Shown here: one piece after another, positions 36,253 through 46,869 of the stretch | Position numbering within the stretch: position 1 is the stretch's first letter | Layout: each line of letters begins with the position of its first letter | Source of the DNA: Sequoia sempervirens | Lineage: Eukaryota > Streptophyta > Pinopsida > Cupressales > Cupressaceae | Reading direction: 5' to 3' | Assembly: GCA_007258455.2 (NCBI GenBank) | Contig: VDFB02114830.1 | Coordinates: 1-64,000 of the forward strand | DNA length: 64,000 nt | Position numbers and translations under genes: made by a program | The notes under the pieces: generated by a model | The model's input: only the letters and a program-made list of their open reading frames with translations | Told to the model about the DNA's origin: nothing | Database searches by the model: none

Positions 36253-36880
36253 TTATGAAAGAAACAAAATATATGTAACTTTTGAAAATGAAGGAACATT
36301 TACAGGACCAAACACATATGAATGCACATAATCCAAGACCCCAGAAGACTTATGGGAACTAGAGTAAAAGGAAACACGATGTTTTTTACCGTAGACACAA
36401 TGTTCACAAAAGTCAAACTCAATATTACAATCATCAAGGCCTTCAACAAGGCTCTTCTTTTTCAGGGTTTTAAGACCCTTCTCACCAATGTGACCAAGTT
36501 GTTGGTGCCATAACATTGTATTCTTTGTAGGAAGCTTCATTTTCATGGAATGAGCACCCTTAGGTACCCAAAATGCATGACCATTGGATGTAGCTGCAAC
36601 ACACTTCTTTTCTACATGATTTGATGGTGAGGATGAAGAATCCAAAGGTCTCTTCTTCGGTACATCAGAAGAACTATTACATTGAAATGAACATGCATCC
36701 AACTAGTACAAAGTGCCCATATGAACACCCTTAGCCAACATCATAGCTCCTCTTGTCATCTTGCATCCTTCACCAGAGAAAACAACTTGCACTCCTGAAT
36801 CATTCAGTTTACTTACAAAAAGTAGGTTTCATGCCAAACCTGGGATATGCAAGACACCATCAATCCCCTTCACTCTACCA
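36253..36880 (-). pseudogene. copia GAG-pre-integrase and integrase zinc region
   Basis: NTMLWHQQLGHIGEKGLKTL and CEHCVYGKKHRVSF form the HHCC zinc region. The following core motif reads LDYVHSYVFGP, where the family has VHSDVWGP, so the first catalytic Asp is Tyr here. With the missing Glu further on, two of three DDE residues are lost. The upstream part to about 36880 shows VSKLNDSGVQVVFSGEGC with stops. Confidence 0.88.
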
Positions 36881-37260
36881 TCAGGGAATTTGATCTTGAC
36901 TCTTCTACAACCAACAATTTCAAGATAAGAGGACCATCACCTAGTTACACCTTTCAACCATTGTATTCTTGATACTTCAAGAACCAATCTCTGTGAGAGG
37001 TCATGTGGAAAGATGCACCCGAATCTATCAACCATACATCATCTGATGCATGGGATGCCAAAGTTGCAATAAAAGCTTCTCCATTATCCTGGGATGATTT
37101 CTCAAATTCAAAATTAGAGAAAGACTTATTCTTCTTATTCTTCTCCTTATTACAATCTTTTTGAATGTGACCGACATCGCCACAATTCTAGCATCTTGCC
37201 TTGGACTTCTTGCCAGGAAACTTAGATCTCCCTAGAGACTTTGATTTTGACTTTTTCTCT
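36881..37260 (-). pseudogene. copia protease and gag zinc knuckle
   Basis: Read with stops on the minus strand. CxNCGDVGHIQKDC at about 37160-37200 is the nucleocapsid knuckle, with a TAG in place of its second residue. Then comes DDVWLIDSGASFHMTSHRDW at about 37010-37070, the copia aspartic protease with an intact DSG. The frame is not continuous. Confidence 0.82.
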
Positions 37261-37268
37261 TTCTTTTT

Positions 37269-37870
37269 TCATTTCTCCTTTGTTCTACCGTGAACAAAAA
37301 GGGCCTCCTTAGCCATCTCAAAATATTTTCTCCTCATTTCTTCAGATAACAATGAACCAACCACCTCATCCATCTTGAATGTGGTTGATGTGCTTCTAAT
37401 AGCCATCACTAGGTGATCCAATGCATCTGGCAACAAACACAACAGGAGCATGCAACGGTCTTGATCATCAATCTTGTCTATAATAGAACCCAATTGAGCA
37501 ACCAACATATTGAAAGCATTTAGATGATTCGCAACAGATACTCCATCTTCCATCTTCAGAGAGTACATCTTCTTTCTTAGGAACAACTTGTTTACCAAGG
37601 ACTTGGCCTGGTAAACATCTCCAAGTTCTTCCATAAAGAAGCAGCAGCCTTTTCCTCATGAACATTTAGGAGAATGAAATTAGCCAAACAAAGTACGGTC
37701 AAAGCCCTTGGCTTTTAGGATCCAAAGAGATTCCAATCTTCTTGTTTCATGGTTGTAGGTTTGATTTATGGCAACTTATGGAGTCATGATCTACAAGCAT
37801 GTCTTCTACATCTTGCCCTTCCATCTTCCCAAAGCTCAAGTTTTCTCCGTAACATTGGAGTCTTGAGAAG
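37269..37870 (-). pseudogene. copia gag
   Basis: The open part (37269-37634, 121 codons) shows KLFLRKKMYSLKMEDGVSVA and FNMLVAQLGSIIDKIDDQDR, typical of copia gag (UBN2 family). The N-terminal part to about 37840 can be followed with stops and shifts (VLCLANFILLNVHEEKAAASL at 37620-37720; KMEGQDVEDMLVDHD near 37800). The capsid gene is broken at several points. Confidence 0.85.
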
Positions 37871-37924
37871 ATGAGTCCACAGCGATGAAGTTTTGCCTTA
37901 GGCAAAAAATTAACATTAAACTGC

Positions 37925-38295
37925 AAAAAAAGCGGGATCTGGATTAAGCTTAGGGATCAGAGCCTAAATTTAAAAAGCGGGATCTCGTTCTTTAAAAGCG
38001 GGATCCAGATTTCAAAATTTTTGTTTTGGAAAATTTCAAAATGGATCCGTTTGAAATTCAAAATGGAAATTTCCAAAAATAGAAAAAGTTTTTCAAAATG
38101 GGGATCCCGTTTGAAAAACTTCTATTTTTGGAAATTTCAATTTTGGAAAAATTTCCATTTTTGGAAAAAGGACTCCAAAACAGGATCCCGTTTTAGCGCT
38201 TTCAAAAATGGAGAATTTCTATTTTCAGATCGTTCAACAGGATCTCATTTCATAGAACCATAAAAAATGGTTTTTTTATGAAACAGGATCCCGTT
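37925..38295. repeat. Array of GGATC-centred words in copia leader
   Basis: About ten GGATC(C/T) cores sit in about 370 bases, many as AGCGGGATC, CAGGATCCCGTTT or ATGGATCCGTTT. They alternate with TTTTGGAAATTTC and TTTCAAAATGG words. Copies lie at about 37932, 37951, 37979, 37999, 38042, 38103, 38182, 38239 and 38286. The array lies in the untranslated leader between PBS and gag. Function is unknown. Confidence 0.7.
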
Positions 38296-38944
38296 TTTTA
38301 AATTATGAATTTTTGGGTGGGTTTTTGGCTTGTTTTTGGTTCGGGAAATGGCTTGGGGACCCGAACCTAAGCTTTGGACTTGGTTTGACCTGCAACTTGA
38401 AGGTCTTGTTAATGTCACAGGAAAATAATGACTTTGGACATATGTTTGAGAAACTATTTTGTAGAGATTTTTTCGCGAAATTAAAACCCATTAGATGAGG
38501 CGATATAGATTCCAAATGTAATTTTTTAATAATTTGAATATTTTTTCTATTTTCTATTAATTTCAATGGAAACTAGTCCATAAACTTACGAATTGCTCGG
38601 GTTTTTCGAATTTTAGTAACTTTTTGATCAACATAACGGTACTTTGACATAAAGCGAATTGCATGAGGAGAACAAGCGGACACTTTGCCCACCGGTTTAA
38701 AAAAATTCAAAAATGATAAGGTGTCTTATGCATGTCGTACACAACGATTTTCAAAATGAAAAATATGCGTAATAAAAATTTAACAAAAAAAAAAAGTATT
38801 CAATAAAAAATTACAAAAAATATCAAGAACAAGCTTCAATGAGTCACAAATCTTTTCCCAAAAGGATTTTGGCATGCGATAATTTAGGTCAAAATATGGA
38901 TGTCCTTACATATTCATGGGTATAAAAAAGTGACTTTTAAATGA
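38296..38944 (-). other. copia leader, no gene seen
   Basis: Continuation of the untranslated leader of the large copia element up to the organelle insert. ORFs at 38303-38566 and 38313-38498 overlap on opposite strands and are not supported. Confidence 0.5.
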
Positions 38945-39969
38945 TGGTTTTGACACCTATTGAAACGAGTGATACGCTCGATTCTCCAGAACTATGTTTG
39001 CGAGGCGGTTTAACCCCCCTCCCCTCTTTGCCTTGCAAGCCCGAACTAATATAGAGAGTGGGAGATAGGCGGGGCCTTAGGATCAACGGGCGGCAAAACC
39101 CAGCAATTAAATAAGTTGTTGACCTTTCTCGCCTGTTCAAAAGTAGGAGATACCAATGCAGTTTACTCGGATCCAGTCCCAGCTTCTCCAACTATAGATG
39201 GTAGGGCGGAAGATCTCACGCGAGACCATTGTAGCGTCGGTAAGGCCTCCCCAAGGCGCCTCCGCAGCCACAGGGATAGACTGGAGGAGCAAGCTCCCAC
39301 CAACATGGATATAATGCGATCAAGCACTATCAGAGTGAAACACTTATGACTTTATCGTTGCTAGTCACCACTAAACACAACCTGATGCCTGAGAGCACGA
39401 GTCATTGGACGGTGGAAAAACACAAGAAATAACGCGGCGCATTCGCCTGTGGTTTTGCCCTTCATCGCGGTATATGATTCACCGATGAACAGCGTACTAT
39501 TGTTATTGGTCTTTACGAGCTCCTGGTGATGGGCCACCTCTTTACGAACCCTGCCATTTAGCCCTGTCCTGTTCACCTGCGATTGCTGCTTTAGATGTAG
39601 TGTACCATTCAACTTGCCTCTACTAAGATTCCCTCCCCACCCGATGGGACGAACGAGCCTACCTACTTAATGAACGAGGCAGGGAAAGGGGTGGAGAGCC
39701 TAACGAAACGAGTTGCCTTCCATCCAGCGCTGCCCATAGAATTGTAGGGCTTTGGTTCTCGCTGCTTGAAACCCCGTGACTCTTTGGTTCTCGCTGCGCT
39801 GCTTTTTTTCTGGTCGGATCGATCCAAAGTTGTTACGCTCCATCCCGGGGAAGAGGGATTGAAGCCGGTCCAAAGGATGGAGGCCCCGGTTGAGGCCCTA
39901 CTTTTTCTAGACGAGGTTCTCGACAGTTCAGTTGAAGCCCCTCCCAATGAACCTTTGACCCCACCTAAG

Positions 39970-40153
39970 GCCTGCCTTCGGCAGGCCCCCCCGGTAGATT
40001 CTATTCGTGGGAGGCCCCTACTATTTGAAGGGCCACCCACCCACCCCTTGGCCTGCCTTCGGCAGCCGACCATATTGGCAACAAAACAACTATAATGGGG
40101 GGGCTGCCGAAGGTAGGCCATAGAATAGTAGGGGGGCTGCCGAAGGCAGGCCT
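39970..40153. repeat. Four copies of a TTCG-loop hairpin
   Basis: GCCTGCCTTCGGCAGGC at 39970-39986 is a perfect stem with a TTCG loop. Related copies lie at 40051-40066, 40103-40118 and 40137-40152, the latter two in inverse orientation. Confidence 0.8.
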
Positions 40154-41389
40154 TACCCCACTTAATTCTATTTCGTTACCCCACTGGATTGTTCTCCCTC
40201 GTTACCGGGGGTGAGGCTATCCTTCATACCTAACTAATTTGGATGGTAACAGTAGACTAATCGGAGAGCCCCCCACCCCATTCAACCGGAAGCTAAACAA
40301 ACTAGCCTAACCAGCGAGGCTGCATCGCAATGTTACCAGGGGGTGTGGGTAGGCCTTCATTGTCATTGGATTGTTCTCCCTCGTTATCGGGCGGGATAGT
40401 TCTATAATGCCATCCGGAAATCCCCATCTATCTGTTGAGAACGGAGAAGAAAGAAAGCGACGGTTTAGAGGCTATAGAGTATAGAGCGACGGTTTAGAGG
40501 CTACCGGATCCAAATCTATATCCTCCTGGGCCCCACCCCGGGGGTGAAGTCTTAATCCGGGGTGAAGGCTGGACCGGTAGTTCCGGAAGTCGCTGCCTAA
40601 CTAGTTCGTTCAACCGGACCCCACTGCTATCCGTTTATGTGACCGAGGCTATCCAGAAGTTTACTCCATCCTGAACCTTTCTCACAAAATATCCAGTCAT
40701 CAACTCCCATCGAGGAGCCATAACCCATCGGGATAGTTCTATAATGCATGCCATCCGCGTTAGAATAGTAGGGGGCCATCCTTTGTTTCTCAGCATCCAT
40801 CCATCCGGCCGGCTTCTCATGTTGCCCTACTATTCTAAAGGGAACAAGGATCTCATTTCCTTACTTGTTGATAGGGCAGTTCGGAAGCTTCGATGAACCG
40901 GGGGTGTAACAATGAAGGGCGGCTCCCTACTATTCTAAGGGTCTGCTACCGAGGGTGAATGCAATCCAGTAGCCTAGCCTCCAGATGAGTGAACAGGTAC
41001 CTGAACTGAACACCTTCTATTTCTCGATCTCGCCCATCAATGCTAAACTATAGAGGGTGGGTGGGGGGGCCCTCCCTCCCGAGCTAGAACTCTTAGCCGT
41101 TGAGCCGCCCTTCCTTCCCCCGGTAGATGAATTGAGTTACCTGGGGCCTTTGAACCCCCTGTAGGCGAGAGAGTTGGAGTTCACCAAGACAGTTTGTCCT
41201 GGAGTGGGAGGCAAGATTTATCGGCCTAGCTCCGGACCATCCAGGAAGGACCGTGTTCTTTGATTAGCCCAAACATCCAGCTTGCCTTCCTTCCTTCCTG
41301 CTGATTGAACCTTCCAACAAGAGGTGAAGGCCTTCCCACACCGGGGCCACCCTGTTACACCCCCGGGCAAGGAAAGGCTTTCACCTCCG

Positions 41390-41690
41390 ATGGCCGGGGA
41401 GGACAAGTGACCAGTTTGAGAGGGGGTGTGGGAGGACAAGTGACCAGTTTGATACCATCCTTCCCCGGAGGACAAGTGACCAGTTTGAGAATTGCTTAAC
41501 CACTAACGATGGCCCAACATCCTTCAACTAGTAGCTGATCCAGGCTTAACCACTAACTAGTAGCTGATCCAGGCTTAACCACTAACTTCCTCACCAGTTT
41601 GAGAATTGCTTAACCACTAACCTTCCTCACCAGTTTGAGAATTGCTTAACCACTAACTAGTAGCTGATCCAGTCGATTAAGCCCCACCAG
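41390..41690. repeat. Mosaic of interleaved short tandem duplications
   Basis: Words GGACAAGTGACCAGTTTGA (three times), GAATTGCTTAACCACTAAC (three times) and TAGTAGCTGATCCAG (three times) recur in changing order. They look like successive local duplications. Confidence 0.85.
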
Positions 41691-41787
41691 CAGGAGCAGA
41701 GGTAAAGGCAGGAGAGACCGGAGCAACCATTGTGGAATGATACCATCCTTCACCCCCGGTGTGGGAAGGCGATCAAGGGCCCTGCTC

Positions 41788-41900
41788 AAAACCACCCCGG
41801 TAGCTGATTAGAAACCTGACTCCACCAGTTACGCGCTATCATGAAACCACCCCGGTAGCTGATTAGAAACCTGACTCCACCAGTTAGGCCCTATCATGAG
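41788..41900 (+). repeat. Tandem duplication of about 54 bp, two units
   Basis: Two near-identical units start with AACCACCCCGGTAGCTGATT and end near CCCTATCATGA; they differ at two bases (ACGCGC against AGGCCC). Confidence 0.85.
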
Positions 41901-42242
41901 AGCAACGAAAGCGGAGGATCCAGAGAAAGAAGGAAGTCCCATTATTCTATAGGCAACCGTGGGTGAGGGGAGGAAACTCCATCCCATCCAAATCAATCAG
42001 CGAGAAAGGAAGGCAAGCTGTTCTTCCGAGGGTGTATTAGCTGGATTGACTAGATTCTTGAGCTCATGCCCCTATATTATAAGGGCCCATAGAATAGTAG
42101 GGGGATAGGGAAGGTTGGTTTTGGATACTGCCTCCTTGAAGGCAAGACAGTAATTGCCCATGCTTTCATTTTATCTGGTCCTAAATTCCGAGCATCCGAC
42201 AAGGCCACTTAGTTTCATTCGCCAGTTCGGCTGAGTCTTCCC

Positions 42243-42300
42243 TTCAACTATGATAGTAGGGGGCCTATTCCCTTCCAACTATGATAGTAGGGGGCCTATT
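42243..42300 (+). repeat. Tandem duplication containing a TAGTAGGGGGCC word
   Basis: CCAACTATGATAGTAGGGGG or a near copy occurs twice in direct succession. Confidence 0.8.
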
Positions 42301-42390
42301 CTTTATGGCCTTTCTCGACCACCATAGAATAGTAGGGCTCTACGTAACATCTTAGGCGGCCCAATGAATCGTGAGGGCAAGCTTCCTAAT

Positions 42391-42462
42391 CCAGGCAAGA
42401 GAGATGAAGTTAGGGCCGGGAGGCAAGAGAGATGAAGTTAGGGCCGGGAGGCAAGAGAGATG
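42391..42462 (+). repeat. Triplicated AGGCAAGAGAGATG unit
   Basis: AGGCAAGAGAGATG recurs three times, spaced 28 bp apart. The first two copies are followed by AAGTTAGGGCCGGG. Confidence 0.85.
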
Positions 42463-43393
42463 TTACTTTCATCCGACCATCCTTTCTTTAGCTGGACTGG
42501 ATTCCTACACCCCCGATAATTCTAGTTTGTTTCTATCCGGAAGGAAGGTAGTAGACAGCTCAGGTTACCCGGCTCCTTCATTGGATTGTTGGGGGTGCCC
42601 TTCTAGGGGCCCCACCCTAACAACCATCCTTTCTTTCCTACCCCGGCTGGGACAAGCGCCGGGGGTGGGATACTATGAACGGATTACTAGAATCACTCAT
42701 TACCGAGTCCCCGGTGAACGGGCTCCTCCGGGTCGGGCTCCTCTAAAAGGAGGATGATCCCTCCCCTCCGGACTACCCCACCAAATAGAATAAAGAAAGG
42801 AGAGGCGCCAATACAATATAAAGTAAAGGCTTAATTGACCCCCTTGCGCTTCGCACCGACCATATTCGCCCATAGAATAGTAGGGGGGCAATTAGAATCG
42901 GGAATAATGGGGCCGAACCTAAGGCGAATGGGTAACAACTATATGTATGGGGGGGGGTGGGGTTGTAAGAATAGGCCGGGGCCCCCGAATAGCCCTACAA
43001 TAACTATAGTGGGGGGGGGTGGGCATGTTACGTATAGAATCTTGACTGCCCTATTATTCTATTCGCCCTACTCTCGATAAAGGGCGAATAGGCCGGGGTA
43101 GAATAGCCCCGACTCGGTCGGCCCCCCCTCGATTCTAGCCCTTATTATAGCAGGTTTATTAATTCACTAATTAATTAAGAGGTAGATCCCCTACTATTCT
43201 AAAGGGGTGGGCATGTTACGTATAGAAGATGGCCCGCGAATAGGCGTCACTATTTTGGCAGGCGAACATTAATTAAGGCCCCCGAAGCCGAAAGAGGGAA
43301 CTAGAACTCCCACCCACCCATGTTACGTATAGAATCGAGCCTTTAGAATAGTAGGGCTATCGGAACAACTATAGTTAGTTTCCCACCCACTAA

Positions 43394-43772
43394 TTAGGAT
43401 CCCGATTGTTATATTAACGACCCCGCTAATTCCAGAAATAGAATCCCATTCAAAATGTTCCAGAATGGGTAGGAATGGAATTGATAAGTTCCATCCGCCC
43501 AAGTAAAGAACTGTTACAAAGAATGAAGAAGCTAATAGATTTAGGTAAGAAGCAACGTAAAATAAACCAAATTTGATACCCGAATATTCAGTTTGATAAC
43601 CCGCTACCAATTCTTCTTCCGCTTCTGGTAAATCAAAGGGCAATCTCTCACATTCTGCCAGAGATGAGATGAAAAAAGCTAGAAACCCTATAGGTTGGCG
43701 CCACAAATTCCATCCTAAAAAACCATATCTGCACTGTGCTTCAACTATATCAATTGTACTTGAACTGTTGGA
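43394..43772 (-). pseudogene. ndhA: Plastid ndhA exon 2 fragment
   Basis: This is part of the plastid NAD(P)H dehydrogenase subunit 1 (H subunit, a membrane protein of thylakoid NDH). In minus sense the frame opens [13 protein letters not shown], runs through [39 protein letters not shown] and [15 protein letters not shown], and keeps frame to VNITIGILI. It then leaves the gene at about 43394 and reads unrelated sequence to a stop at 43323. About 125 codons of exon 2 are kept and the last third is missing. No exon 1 is present. It is uninterrupted where present, so the transfer is fairly recent or the copy is still little decayed. It cannot function here. Confidence 0.93.
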
Positions 43773-44150
43773 TAATTATAGTCGACAGAAACATCACTGT
43801 TTTCATCTCTATTCCAAAACCGTACGTGAAACTTTCACTTCATACGGCTTCTCAATGGTCATTAAGAAATAAAGAACACAATAAAAAAAGCACCAGAATA
43901 TTCATAAATTGAACCAATGAGATTCCGTCTGCTACAAATAATAGAAGCTTTTGAACCTATCTCAACCTTCACTACTTTTTTGTGGGAGAAAGAAAAATGT
44001 GTAAAGGATTACTTCGTTCTGGATAGCCATTCTTTTTTAAGTAGATAGAAACATATTCTAGATCGGGGTTCTGAGGAAGTACTACTTGATCATCCCTACC
44101 AATGTCAAGTCCTTATTGTTAGCCCATGTTTATGAAAACATCTCTGGTCT
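43773..44150 (-). other. 3' part of the plastid ndhA group II intron
   Basis: Immediately before exon 2 (minus sense) lies a group II intron end. Domain V reads AGCCGTATGAAGTGAAAG then TTTCACGTACGGTTT at about 43814-43852, a hairpin with the expected AGCCGTATG opening. Upstream sequence to about 44150 looks like intron. The left limit against copia leader is not sharp. Confidence 0.85.
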
Positions 44151-44400
44151 AGATATCAGTTTCTTTTTTTCACTAATCTTTTTTATATCTTGGTGTTTCT
44201 CACCATCTACCTTTGCTTCATTTTGATTAGCCAAAAGTGGACTCAACTTCTTGCACACACCTATTTGCATCTCGATCCTTCTAGATGTGTTTTCCATCTC
44301 TTCCTGCAACCAAGGTCACAAAACACCCTTCTGCAAGACACCGATTGAATCAAAGATCAATAAAAAAATCCCTTCTAACCCAACAAAGGAAACAAAGTTG
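44151..44400 (-). other. copia leader between plastid DNA and primer binding site
   Basis: AT-rich. In minus sense a short frame opens with ATG at about 44298 (MENTSRRIEMQ) and ends at about 44140; it is Lys-rich and not a known domain. It joins to 38944 when the organelle DNA is removed. Confidence 0.5.
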
Positions 44401-44419
44401 ACCAAGCTCTGATACCAAC
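44401..44419 (-). other. Primer binding site of the large copia element
   Basis: In minus sense GTTGGTATCAGAGCTTGGT directly follows the 5' LTR. It is the initiator tRNA-Met-type site used by plant copia elements. Confidence 0.9.
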
Positions 44420-45431
44420 TAAAAGGAAGTCGAAATCACGGAAGCAACTTCCTGCACTAATCTAAGTAGGAGTGAATAGCAAAACTTTCATTTTAACACC
44501 TTATTACAGTTGCATTAATGAGAAACACATAGGAATAGTGCAATAGAACAACTTGATGTAAGTTTAGATCTAAGAAAATTTCAGCAACATAACGTTATGA
44601 GAAACACAACAAAATGGAGGAATGATAGACATAATATAAGGGACAATGATATACGTGGGGAAAACCCTTTCGGGTAAAAAAACCCACCCTCCAAAAGCAC
44701 AGTACCAATGTATTACTTCAAAAGAGAGTTACAATACACCCCAAGCACAATGCTTCTTCAACAAATGTTTCACACCAAACATCTATTTAGGAGTCAAGCT
44801 GTCTACACTTCAATACCTGTAAACAAATTATGCATTCTAAAGCTTTGAGAGGCTTCTAAAATATTTTAGGCATCCAAACCAATGTGGCAATAATAACTCA
44901 TGCCATACGCATGATTTGGACACATGTACAACATTATCTTACATTTCTTACATTTCTTACAATTGTCATAACATGCCAAACCTCTCTCCAAGCTTGGGCG
45001 CCTAAGTCATGCTTCTAGTGGGTTATGACAAAACCTTATAAATGTCATATAACATGTGTCCTAAAAGTTTGTCACATTTACAACACATTCAATATTCAAA
45101 GAATAAGTCAAACATGACTATCACACTTATTCTTTCACACTTTTGTCATATCCCACTTAAGGCACCACACTTTCTCCATTCAAAATATACCTTATGATGC
45201 ATCATAGAATATGAAACCACTTGTCCTAGGTCCATGATCGCAAGATGGGATGGCTACCTCCACATGTGATGAATAAATGTCATACAGTCACCTCTAATGG
45301 GGATGCCACCCATCCAGTGGGTCCCACTTAATGACATGACATTGTAGGAAATTAATTGAAACAAATAAATACAATAACAATTCAATAATTCAATGTTAGA
45401 ACTCTAAGGTTGAAACACCTTATTCCCAACA
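44420..45431 (-). repeat. 5' LTR of the large copia element, TATA box deleted
   Basis: In minus sense it runs TGTTGGGAATAAGG ... CTTCCTTTTA, the last dinucleotide changed from CA to TA. Compared with the other LTR it lacks 31 bases at about 44840; the missing segment in the mate (31600-31630) holds the TATA box CTATAAATAGG. Confidence 0.9.
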
Positions 45432-46869
45432 TTTAAGTTGTGGAAAAGGATAGGTGATAAATTTACCAAACTAAAAGTTTTTCTAATAAGTTATACATCA
45501 AAATAAGATCATATTGTTTAAAAATGAAAGACGGTGAATCTATGGAAGATCATTTAAATGCTTTTAATCTATGTATAAGTCAACTTACATTGATAGATGT
45601 TAAAATTGAAGATGAACATAAATATATCTTGTTTCTTTGTTCTTCATCCAAACCTTGGGAATATCTAGAATTGTTTCCATAAATAGTGGTAATGTAGAAC
45701 CTAAGATGGACTCCATGATCTGTATACTTGTTTTAGAGGAGATGGAAATAAATTGCATGAATGTGGGCTCCCAGGATGCCTTGCATGTGTAATGTAGGTC
45801 CAAAGAGAAAGGGCCTAAAGGGGGTAATAAGAGGGATAAATCTAAATGATGTTCTAAAACCCTTGGAAAGAGTAGATTAAAGTGTTGGAATTTTGGTAAA
45901 AGAATGCATGCAAAGAAGGAATGTAAGAATAAGAAAAATAATTTTGATTCCTCCATGGAGAAGTCCCTTAATGCTGATTCTAATACTTTTTTTTAATTTC
46001 AACTTACGTGCTATTATTGATGATGCTTGGCTTATTGATTCAAGTTGCTCCTATCACATGAATCCTCACAAGGAGTGGTTTAGTAATTACAAAGAATATG
46101 ATGGGGGAGAACTTTTCCTTGGTGACAACAACACAAAGAGGATTCTTGGTAAGGGAAAGGTGAAGTTGTGTTTCAGTGATGGGAGAATTAAAATTCTTTA
46201 TAATATTTTGCATATTCTAGGACTTGCAAGAAATTTTCTTTGTGTCCAAGTTGAATGATTCTAGAATGCATGTGACATTCGATAAGTTTGGTTACAGGTT
46301 GGTAAGAGGGAGTTTTGTGATAGCTAAAGGATCTCAGATAGGTACTTTGTTTAGGCTAAATGCCTCTACTTTAAGTAACTCTTCCAATGTAAATAACACT
46401 CAAAATACATGTATGTTGTGGCACCATAGATTGGGTCACATAGGTGAAAAAGGACTTAAGACTATTTTGAACAAAAAATTGGTTGATGGTATTTTTGATT
46501 ATTCTATTGGTAAAAATATTTTTGTGAACACGAGTGTGTTTGGTAAGAAAAATAGATCATCATTTTCTAGTGGAACTAATAAGGCAAAGAGATTATTAGA
46601 GACCATTCATTCAAATGTATGTGGGCAAGTGGATGTTGACTCTTTTGGTAAATCTCAATATTGTGTCACTTTCATTGATGATCTTTCAAGATACACTTGA
46701 ATTTATTTTATGCATTCAAAATATAAAATTTTCACTAATTTTAAGGATTTAAAGCCTTAGTTGAAAAACAAACAAATTATAAGATAAAAGTGTTGAGGTT
46801 TGACAATTGGGGTGAATATTGTTCCAAATAATTTGATGAATTTTATAAGCATGTAGGTATTGTTCAAAA
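45432..46869 (+). pseudogene. copia gag (3' part), protease and integrase start
   Basis: The plus-strand remnant starts abruptly at the LTR boundary with gag at codon level (LWKRIGDKFTK, then MKDGESMEDHLNAFNL with stops). The protease reads AWLIDSSCSYHMNPHKEWF (45893-46258), with DSS in place of DSG. 46224-46700 holds the GAG-pre-integrase (TCMLWHHRLGHIGEKGLKTI) and the beginning of the integrase core (CGQVDVDSFGKSQYCVTFIDD). It then breaks at about 46870, where unrelated repeat DNA begins. It carries several stops and shifts. Its gag N-terminal half is not on its left but may be the fragment at 50495-50735. Confidence 0.87.

Larger units (their letters stand above)
38945..43394. other. Mitochondrial-like DNA insert (NUMT candidate)
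   Basis: Base composition changes abruptly to about half G+C with long G and C runs, against AT-rich copia leader on the left. It is full of short dispersed repeats (TAGAATAGTAGGG and its inverse), perfect TTCG-loop hairpins, and small tandem duplications, as in repeat-rich gymnosperm mitochondrial genomes. It runs directly into plastid ndhA. I recognise no intact mitochondrial gene. ORFs such as 39361-39612, 39663-40121 and 42371-42757 have no family motif that I can name. A mitochondrial origin is an inference from texture and context. Confidence 0.6.
31179..45431 (-). mobile_element. Ty1/copia retrotransposon with nested insertions
   Basis: The LTRs are 31179-32198 (3' LTR in element sense) and 44420-45431 (5' LTR). 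On the minus strand the order is 5' LTR, primer binding site, leader, gag, protease, integrase, RT, RNase H, polypurine tract, 3' LTR. This is the copia order. Removing a LINE fragment (33634-35207) and organelle DNA (38945 to about 44150) leaves about 7.4 kb. Frameshifts and stops break every gene. The 5-base flanks (TATAG at 31174-31178, TTTAA at 45432-45436) do not match, so the two ends may no longer sit at the original site. Confidence 0.88.

Noticed and set aside
39361..42757. Several ORFs of 80-152 codons in the organelle-like DNA as mitochondrial genes
   Set aside because: I could not match any to a named mitochondrial protein; G/C runs and tandem repeats produce open frames by chance.
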